A DNA stretch of 28,064 bases. Origin: Chloroflexota bacterium (lineage in GTDB: Bacteria; Chloroflexota; Chloroflexia; Thermomicrobiales; UBA6265). Where the stretch lies: contig JAFAEX010000070.1 of the NCBI GenBank assembly GCA_023423795.1, positions 1 to 28,064 on the forward strand. The letters run 5' to 3'. The notes beneath the pieces were generated by a model. That model did not search any database. It was not told the origin of the DNA and worked only from the letters and a program-made list of their open reading frames with translations. The translations under genes were made by a program, and so were the position numbers. Of the stretch, positions 23,401 through 28,064 are shown one piece after another (the first letter of the stretch is position 1; every line of letters begins with the position of its first letter).

Positions 23401-23542
23401 GCTCTACGTGGCGATGACCCGCGCCCAGCAGCGTCTCGTCCTGCTCCACGCCGAGAACGCCGGCGGTTATTCCCGCCGCGAATCGCCCTTCCTCGCGTCC
23501 CTCGGTGAGGACGTGCTGCACCGGGCGCGCTCCCGGGATTGA
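20444..23542 (+). CDS. UvrD/Rep-type helicase with inserted DEDDh 3'-5' exonuclease domain
   Basis: The protein has 1032 residues. All superfamily 1 motifs are visible: I APGSGKTR (K49), Ia MTFTRRAA, II DEFHD (D228-D232, where the family normally has DEFQD), III ADRDQAIFGWRGA, IV SRNYRS, V MTAHSAKGREWPLVFV (H948) and VI YVAMTRAQQRL. Between motifs IV and V, where the 2B domain normally lies, sits a DnaQ-like exonuclease of about 160 residues with a full DEDDh set: D636 and E638 (DIETGG), D726 (GHNVERFD), H780 and D785 (HRAEADA). Unwinding and strand digestion would thus be in one chain, suggesting DNA repair or recombination. The ATG at 20444 is preferred to GTG 20435 because GGAG lies 8 nt before it. 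It is a single gene; the 279-bp divergent gap upstream shows no clear element. Confidence 0.9.
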   Translation: MTATTTPTSAAAGPATGPASELSDEQRAVVEHPPDGAHLLAIAAPGSGKTRVIAERIRWLLATGAAEPGQMLAMTFTRRAAQHLCARIGNDDVWAGTFHAVCADILQEFGAGAGLRTPIRIADDACRRGLIERATASAGWVLPDAEAARDKQLERLEKDISARKLGNADPAGASPTLFDEVARWYAAWLDDGGWLDYDDLLLVAGRVLRDHPPARAAMGERLRFVFIDEFHDVSAEQYALVHLLAPPGGAVQVMAVADRDQAIFGWRGARLAALDDYRRHYAAQERRLSRNYRSTPQIVAAARAVLGGPPVVADRPDGHLACCVRCQTVESEATELARLVGRALETGRYCPPDVAVLYRTHKRGNAAEEALLAAGYAVSREQRGRFFAQPGVQDVLRVLDLALAMRDEGFTGALNWPRVTVDEVTMARLRLLASAGNVPVSDIARRVEDWADRLSPLTRAALRDFRSLVDEHLAPAAEDPIGDVLDRLLPLLAARRCPLPDGDRMAIEEVLARLDRPLDDATARLAEAVHRRRAIAVRRPALDGPPDADAVAATLILRRLFDDYLGVPLLVLPPGRFAPDGAFTIHLGDRRAPSIMGIGLSRAADAGLAAQAWRLAVCLLLALERHEEADDLVLLDIETGGKDPARTELLEVAAIPLLAEEADPGAAFVSFVRPSGRRAISEQASKINGIRWEHVERADPPDVVLPRLLAAIAGKAVVGHNVERFDLVVLRRIARELGLAPPANPALDTLKLARRLLPDEPSYRLEALARRFHLGDPQDHRAEADAVLNADVFHALRGELRRETARTAMTEALPLVALGLRAAGIPIRGDAATLVLLGARAHRLGWGQSLLAEWRAQTGRNPDWLGTVAGDRTPADDDWDRMETSWREAADAFRFRARDDSLGAFLRHAALAQPIDFVPAALPGGADETGTDARFVPTSERIAMMTAHSAKGREWPLVFVIGAESDQFPVWTRDPAPDHDEEERRVLYVAMTRAQQRLVLLHAENAGGYSRRESPFLASLGEDVLHRARSRD

Positions 23543-23613
23543 CCGCGCGCCGTCATGATTCCTTCGCACCGCCCTCATCATTTCGGGCAACGAACGGCGT
23601 ACGGTGCACGCGA

Positions 23614-23677
23614 GTCGAGGAGTCGAGGAGGCGAAGAGCCGAGCAGAAACGAGATCCCTCGACGGGCTCGGGATGAC
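23614..23677 (+). repeat. REP-like element, left copy
   Basis: It consists of GTCGAGGAGTCGAGGAG (23614-23630), an 8-bp-period degenerate continuation, then a 28-mer beginning CGAGATCCCTCGACGGGCTC (23650-23677). The same two blocks occur in inverted orientation at 24833-24880, on the other side of the gene at 23840. The rest of the 297-bp gap 23543-23839 shows only the heptamer tract. Confidence 0.8.
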
Positions 23678-23779
23678 GATGAACGATGAAGGAGGGCGCG
23701 GAGCCCGCATGACGATACCGCTTCGCCGGGGATACGATGCACCGGCACGTTCGCCGCATGGTGTGGACAGCCCGCGCGT

Positions 23780-23815
23780 AGCACGTGGCACGTGACACCC
23801 AGCACATGGCACACC
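23780..23815 (+). repeat. Heptamer tandem repeat (GGCACGT/GACACCC type)
   Basis: Five 7-nt units, AGCACGT, GGCACGT, GACACCC, AGCACAT and GGCACAC, are in exact 7-base register. They end about 25 nt upstream of the GTG start at 23840. Confidence 0.7.
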
Positions 23816-23839
23816 GCGCTCGTCTCTCCCGGAGCCGCC

Positions 23840-24781
23840 GTGGATTCCATCAAACGCCTGCCCGGATACGCGCTTTCGCTGCCGGAGCGCTCCGCCCGCG
23901 CCGTCGCGGCGCTGCTCGGCGGCACGATCAAGGAGACGGCCGACCACGTCCTGCCCGACGCGGTGCGCCGTTCCCGGCTTTACCAGGCCACCATCGACCG
24001 GATGCTGCGCATCGTCGTCGAAGGCGTCGGCGGCGTTGCCGGCGAGTGGGTGGAGGACGACATCCCGGTCGGCGAACTGACCAAGCGCAAGGCGGCGGGC
24101 AACGCGGTCGAGTTCGCGTCCATCTTCGCCGTCGGCTTCTCGCCGCTGTGGGTGCTCGCCGCCGCGGCCGACGTCGTCGGCGGCTCCCGTGCCTACCTGC
24201 GCGAACTGGTGGCCGAACTCAAGCGCGAGGGCGTGCTGTCGCCGGACGCCGACGCCGCCTCCTACGAGGACCTGCTGGCCCGGCTGGAAGCGACCTCCGG
24301 CGCGCTCGCCGACACGATCGACGTGCCACCGCTGAACGTCGCCGACCTGCGCGGCTCGTTCGACCGCCTGCGCGCCCAGGCCGACGATCTGCCCGGGCCG
24401 GACGACCTCGCCGCGATCTGGTCCGACCTGCGCGCCACCGCCGAGCGCGAGGGCCGCTCCCCGGCCGAACTGAGCGCCGCCATCGGCGCGGCCGCCGCCC
24501 GCGCCGGCGCGAGCCTCGGCGACGCCCACATCTTCGGCTTCTACCGCCGGTCGCTGGAGCGCATCCGGCGCGAAGGGCTGCCCCGCTATCTTTGGCTGGC
24601 CGCCCGGCCCTACGCCGCCGGCGCGGCCGGGCACTTCCGCCCGGGCCACACCTCGTACACCGAACGCGCCCTCGGCTGGCTCGGCGACCGCCGGCGGCAG
24701 CGGCGCGGCGGCAAGACCGGCCCGGCGCACCTCGGTCCCCCAATCGGCGAACCGCCCCTGCCGGAACCGCTCGACCCGTAG
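23840..24781 (+). CDS. Conserved-looking protein of unknown function
   Basis: The protein has 313 residues and I do not recognise it. It begins VDSIKRLPGYALSLPERSARAV, mostly helical. An amphipathic/hydrophobic central segment (about 85-125, with GNAVEFASIFAVGFSPLWVLAAAADVVGG) could insert in or lie on a membrane. An acidic helical region follows (about 130-250), then a basic C-terminal tail (LGDRRRQRRGGKTGP). Composition and GC-rich third positions support coding. The GTG at 23840 has GGAG 5 nt upstream; the frame is open to 23792, but that part overlaps the heptamer repeat. It is flanked on both sides by inverted REP-like elements. It has a vague likeness to EcsC-type proteins in size and helical nature, not enough to assign. 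Confidence 0.75.
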   Translation: MDSIKRLPGYALSLPERSARAVAALLGGTIKETADHVLPDAVRRSRLYQATIDRMLRIVVEGVGGVAGEWVEDDIPVGELTKRKAAGNAVEFASIFAVGFSPLWVLAAAADVVGGSRAYLRELVAELKREGVLSPDADAASYEDLLARLEATSGALADTIDVPPLNVADLRGSFDRLRAQADDLPGPDDLAAIWSDLRATAEREGRSPAELSAAIGAAAARAGASLGDAHIFGFYRRSLERIRREGLPRYLWLAARPYAAGAAGHFRPGHTSYTERALGWLGDRRRQRRGGKTGPAHLGPPIGEPPLPEPLDP

Positions 24782-24832
24782 CCGACGCCGCGACGAGCGC
24801 GGCCCCAGGCGCGTTCCAGAACCCCCGCCGTC

Positions 24833-24880
24833 GTCGTCCCAAGCCCGTCGAGGGATCTCGTTGCTCCTCGACTCCTCGAC
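24833..24880 (-). repeat. REP-like element, right (inverted) copy
   Basis: 24833-24860 is the reverse complement of the left-copy 28-mer with two mismatches; 24864-24880 is the exact reverse complement of the 17-mer GTCGAGGAGTCGAGGAG. Here the 8-bp-period stretch between the two blocks is missing. The 533-bp gap 24782-25314 otherwise has no gene. Confidence 0.8.
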
Positions 24881-25209
24881 CGGGTGGGCAGCGCCGGCGG
24901 GGTCGTCGAACGGGCTCCGAGCAGGACGCATTCGGGCGGCAACCGTCGCGACCGACCGGGTTGGGCGGCCTTGCGCCGTGGGAACCGTCCGGCGGTTCCG
25001 TGCATCGCAAATCGTTGTTACGGAGTTTCGCGCCTGCTGGTCCGATCCTTGCGGCCCATCGCGCAGCGCCGCCGCGCGGGATCGCCCACTCCGGGGTAGG
25101 ATGCCGCCACGGGATGGCAGCGCGGCGGGACGGAAACCGCGGTTCCGTCACCGGCGTAGTACTTGATGACGGGGCCGCGGCGCCCCGCCGTCGTCGCGCC
25201 CAGCGGCGG

Positions 25210-25250
25210 GCGCACGTTCGGGCCGCTGCCGGCGCACGTTCGGATAGGAT
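25210..25250 (+). promoter_or_regulatory. Direct repeats and possible -10 upstream of the two-component pair
   Basis: GCGCACGTTCGG occurs at 25210-25221 and again at 25232-25243, 22 bp apart (two helical turns). TAGGAT at 25245-25250 could be a -10 box. Placement about 65-105 bp before the kinase start fits a site for an activator, perhaps the cognate regulator; this is inference. Confidence 0.4.
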
Positions 25251-25314
25251 CTGGACGCCCGCCACGGACGATAGTTGCCGAATGGCCGACGTCCCGCATC
25301 GCCAAGGAGCCCGC

Positions 25315-27174
25315 GTGGGCCGGAACTGGTCGCTTCGAGCCAGGTTCCTCCTGATCGCGACAGCCTGTTTGCTGCCGCTGCTCGGCGTGACCGTGTTCTC
25401 CCTCATCCAGGGCGTTTCCAACGGCCGCGAGCAACTGCTGGCCGCCCAGGGCGCGACCGCCGAGGTCGTCGCCCAGGTGCTGGCCTCCACCCTCGACGAC
25501 AACGAGCGCGTCCTCACCGAAGTCGGCGCGTCGGAGCGCACCCAGAAACTGGACCCGGTGCTCTCCGGCGAGTCGCTGGACCAATACAAGCGCGCCCGGC
25601 CCAACCTCTACGGGTTGTTCCTCGTCGATCCCAACGGCGCCGTCGTCGCGTTTTCCGGGCTGGACCCGAACCCGCTGCGCGCCGATCCCGGCTTCGCGGA
25701 CGCCGTCAACCGCGCGCTGACCCTCGGCGAACCCGGCGTCTCCGGCAAGCTGACCACGCCCGACGCCAGCATGATCGCGCTCACCGTCCCGGTGCACGAC
25801 ACGAACCAGGAGGACGGCGTGCCCATCGGCGCGGTCGGCTCCCTCCTCTCGGTCGATCGCCTGAAGGACACGGTGCTGCCCTTCGCCCGCGGCGACACCA
25901 TCATCGGCATCGTGGGCAACGGCGAGGTCATCGCCGCGCAGGGCGGCGGGCTCGAAGAAGGCGCCCTCACCGAACAGATGGCGAAGCCGATGTCGATGGC
26001 GATTTCCGGCTCCATCGGCGCGGGGGTTTACTCCGGCCCGGAAGGCGAGTACCTGGCGGCGTACGCGCCGGTGCCCGGCGCCGGCTGGGCGGTGCTGGTC
26101 ACCCACCCCGCGCCGGCGGCCTACGCCCCGAACCGGATGCTGCTGGAACGGGGCATGCTGGCCATCGTGCTGGCGGCGGCGGCCACCCTCGCGCTGGTGC
26201 TGCTGCTCGGGGAGTGGATCGCCCGCCCGCTGCGCCAACTGACCGACCAGGCCGCGGCGATCCAGGCCGGGGACTTCTCGCCGAAACCGCTACCCTCCGG
26301 CGGCGGCGAAATCGCCAGCCTCGGCCTCGCCTTCCGCGACATGTCCGACCAGCTCGCGGCCCAGCTCCACGACCTCGAACTGGCCCGCGAAGCCGGCGCC
26401 GCCCACGCCGAGCAACTGCGCGACCTCAACCGCCGCACCGTCCGCTTGCAGGAGGACGAACGTCGCCGCATCGCCGGCGACATCCACGACGCCGTGGCCC
26501 CGCTCATCACCGGCGCCCTGTACCAGGCCCGGGCGCTGGAACTCGCCAACGGCCACGCCCACGCCATCGGCAATGGGAACGGCAACGGCGCGATCGACCA
26601 CGACCACGCGTCCCTGTCCGAAGGGCTGGGCGCGATCAACGACCTGCTCGGCCGCGCCACCGACGAACTGCACAACGTCATCTTCGCGCTGCGGCCGCCG
26701 GATCTCGACGACCTCGGCGTCGTCGCCGCCCTCGAACGCTACGTCGCCGGGGTGCGCCGGGCCGGGCTGGAATGCGACCTCGAAATGTCAGGCGACACCC
26801 CGGACCTGACGCCCGAGGTGCGCCTCGCCATCTACCGCATCGTGCAGGAAGCCTTGCACAACGCCCTGCGCCACGGCGGGGCCGACCGCGCGGTCGTCCG
26901 CATCGAAACCGGAGACGCCCTGCTGCGCGTCTCGATCAGCGACAATGGCGCGGGGTTCAACCCCGACATCGCCGCCCGCCCGACTTCGCTGGGCCTGCTG
27001 AGCATGCGCGAGCGCGCCGCCGCCATCGGGGCGACGTTCAGCATCACCTCGCGGCCGGGAGACGGCACCACCATCGTGATCGAACGGCCGATGGATCCGG
27101 AAGCCGACCGGGCGGGCGAACTGCCCGGCCCCGCCGCCGTCCCGGCCATCGCCGCCGAGGGAGCACTCGCGTGA
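25315..27174 (+). CDS. Sensor histidine kinase, NarL-partner (HisKA_3) type with dCACHE-like sensor
   Basis: The protein has 619 residues. It has TM1 at about 10-31, then a ~240-residue extracytoplasmic domain with CACHE-like blocks (YKRARPNLYGLFLVDPNGAV in shorter strands, and GEYLAAYAPVPGAGWAVLVTHP). TM2 is at about 281-302, HAMP to about 356, then the dimerisation domain with phospho-acceptor H391 in IAGDIHDAV, and the HATPase with the N box (EALHNALRHGG) and D543-N-G-A-G. An unusual His/Asn/Gly-rich insert (ANGHAHAIGNGNGNG, then IDHDH) lies at about 412-432, within the DHp helices. The GTG at 25315 is chosen because AAGGAG lies 5 nt upstream. It overlaps the response-regulator gene by 4 bp. 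The signal is unknown; CACHE domains bind small ligands. Confidence 0.9.
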   Translation: MGRNWSLRARFLLIATACLLPLLGVTVFSLIQGVSNGREQLLAAQGATAEVVAQVLASTLDDNERVLTEVGASERTQKLDPVLSGESLDQYKRARPNLYGLFLVDPNGAVVAFSGLDPNPLRADPGFADAVNRALTLGEPGVSGKLTTPDASMIALTVPVHDTNQEDGVPIGAVGSLLSVDRLKDTVLPFARGDTIIGIVGNGEVIAAQGGGLEEGALTEQMAKPMSMAISGSIGAGVYSGPEGEYLAAYAPVPGAGWAVLVTHPAPAAYAPNRMLLERGMLAIVLAAAATLALVLLLGEWIARPLRQLTDQAAAIQAGDFSPKPLPSGGGEIASLGLAFRDMSDQLAAQLHDLELAREAGAAHAEQLRDLNRRTVRLQEDERRRIAGDIHDAVAPLITGALYQARALELANGHAHAIGNGNGNGAIDHDHASLSEGLGAINDLLGRATDELHNVIFALRPPDLDDLGVVAALERYVAGVRRAGLECDLEMSGDTPDLTPEVRLAIYRIVQEALHNALRHGGADRAVVRIETGDALLRVSISDNGAGFNPDIAARPTSLGLLSMRERAAAIGATFSITSRPGDGTTIVIERPMDPEADRAGELPGPAAVPAIAAEGALA

Positions 27175-27806
27175 TCGCCGTCCTGCTCGTCGATGACCAC
27201 CCGGTCGTGATCGAGGGGTTGCGCAAGGTGCTGGCGACCGCGCCGGACATCTCCGTCACCGGCGAAGCGCACGACGCCGCCGGCGCCCTGGAGCGCGCCC
27301 GCACACTGAAACCCGACGTGATCCTTCTCGACCTGCGGATGCCCGGCGCCAGCGGCGTCCAGGCCGTCCGCCGGCTGCGCGAACACGGCCCGACCCCGGC
27401 GGTCATCATCCTCACCAGCTACGGCGACCAGGCCTACGTGCGGCAGGCGCTGGAAGCCGGCGCCGACGGCTACCTGCTGAAATCGACTCCGCCCGAGCAG
27501 CTCATCGCCGCCATCCGCGCCGCCGCCCGCGGCCGCCGCCAGCTCTCGCCGGAGTTGCTGGACGGCGTACTCGACGAATTCGGCGGCCTCGCCCGCGAGC
27601 AGACCCACCGCACGGCGGACCTCTCGCCGGACGACCTCCAGATCCTGCGGCTCGCCAGCAAGGGCTCGACCAACCGCGAGATCGGCTCGGCCACCGGCCG
27701 CACCGAGGTTGCGGTCAAGAAGCGCCTGCAGGTCATCTTCGACAAGCTCGACGCCGTGGATCGCGCCCACGCCGTCGCCGAAGCGATCCGCCGCGGCCTG
27801 ATCTGA
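27171..27806 (+). CDS. NarL/FixJ-family response regulator
   Basis: The protein has 211 residues. The receiver domain spans residues 1-120, with acidic pair DD near residue 9, phospho-acceptor D54 (ILLDLRMPG), a Thr/Ser switch position in ILTSYGD and the conserved Lys in GYLLKST. After a linker, a LuxR-type helix-turn-helix spans about 147-211 (LSPDDLQILRLASKGSTNREI, then TEVAVKKRLQVIFDKL). The GTG start overlaps the kinase stop (GTGA), so the pair is translationally coupled and surely cognate. The target promoter is unknown; the direct repeats before the kinase gene are one candidate. An imperfect hairpin (about 27837-27861) follows the stop. Confidence 0.93.
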   Translation: MIAVLLVDDHPVVIEGLRKVLATAPDISVTGEAHDAAGALERARTLKPDVILLDLRMPGASGVQAVRRLREHGPTPAVIILTSYGDQAYVRQALEAGADGYLLKSTPPEQLIAAIRAAARGRRQLSPELLDGVLDEFGGLAREQTHRTADLSPDDLQILRLASKGSTNREIGSATGRTEVAVKKRLQVIFDKLDAVDRAHAVAEAIRRGLI

Positions 27807-27958
27807 GCAGACCGGATCGCTCCATCGCACCGCCCCTCTCGCCGCCAATCGGCGGGCGAGACAATGGTGTTCGCCCAAAATGGTCCCGGCATCGGAGGAG
27901 CGCGCGCGATGAATCGCGCCCCTACAGCTCGCGTCGGCCCCACCCGGTTTGAGGGGCG

Positions 27959-28064
27959 CGATGATGGCGGTTGCCAATTTGATCCGGCCATCGCCCGCGC
28001 CCGCCCGGGGTTGAAACCCCGGGCTACGAAAACGAAGCCCCTCCGGGGCTGAGAACGGGCGGTG
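27959..28064 (+). repeat. Compound intergenic repeat with two hairpins (second locus)
   Basis: It begins GATGATGGCGGTTGCCAA and continues to a GATCCGGCCATC block, then a hairpin CCCGGGGTTGAAACCCCGGG, a short linker CTACGAAAACGAA, a second hairpin GCCCCTCCGGGGC and an ending CTGAGAACGGGCGGTG. It matches the cluster at 13017-13097 in order and motif. Outside it the 258 bases after the response regulator hold no gene. Confidence 0.75.

Noticed and set aside
22301..24931. Long minus-strand open frame opposite the helicase and the unknown gene
   Set aside because: It crosses two real plus-strand genes and repeat sequence; composition is typical of an antisense shadow.

Overview
The window is a very G+C-rich bacterial stretch, most likely a chromosome or metagenome contig from the Chloroflexota, probably the Thermomicrobia/Sphaerobacter side. 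Supporting this are the many Tat-type leaders with a conserved RR or SRR, calcium-binding thrombospondin-type-3 proteins, an F420-type luciferase-like oxidoreductase, GTG starts, and intergenic repeat families seen in that group. The assignment is inferred from gene content, not from a marker gene. The first ~50 bases are a poly-G/poly-C run that looks like an assembly end artefact.

Layout. (1) 1-3.4 kb holds two related exported proteins with EF-hand-like DxDxDG repeats, one on each strand. Between them lie two weak minus-strand ORFs and what looks like the eroded 5' end of another exported-protein gene. (2) 3.4-5.7 kb holds a doubtful small ORF and a complete Tat-exported three-domain multicopper oxidase. 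(3) 6.0-12.9 kb is the metabolic centre: eight plus-strand genes, three of the junctions being 4-bp GTGA overlaps. They encode a DoxX-like membrane protein, copper nitrite reductase NirK, a cupredoxin-like protein without the usual type 1 ligands, a stand-alone ScdA/YtfE N-terminal (DUF542) protein, a radical SAM/SPASM protein of the heme-maturation type, a HemY-like porphyrinogen oxidase, a DUF2249 protein and a polytopic NnrS-like membrane protein. Together these suggest nitrite reduction coupled to handling of NO and heme; no recognisable NO reductase is present. (4) 12.9-13.2 kb is an intergenic repeat cluster. (5) 13.3-20.2 kb holds unlinked housekeeping or accessory genes: an Ntn hydrolase, a NYN-domain nuclease with a structured leader and atypical base composition, an F420/LLM oxidoreductase, an aldo/keto reductase, RidA, a MmcQ/YjbR protein, an NAD-dependent epimerase and a Tat-exported beta-rich protein. 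(6) 20.4-23.5 kb is a large UvrD/Rep-type helicase carrying a full DEDDh exonuclease domain inside the helicase core. (7) 23.8-27.8 kb is an unknown gene flanked by inverted repeat copies, then a NarL-type sensor kinase and response regulator pair. The window ends in another copy of the compound repeat seen at 13 kb.

The intergenic DNA is unusually organised. Four genes carry tandem heptamer tracts 13-25 bases upstream of the start codon. Three loci carry a REP-like 28-mer, one of them as a perfect 30-bp inverted repeat. A compound hairpin element recurs at 13.0 and 28.0 kb. The leader of the NYN gene contains mutually exclusive pairings that involve its ribosome-binding site.
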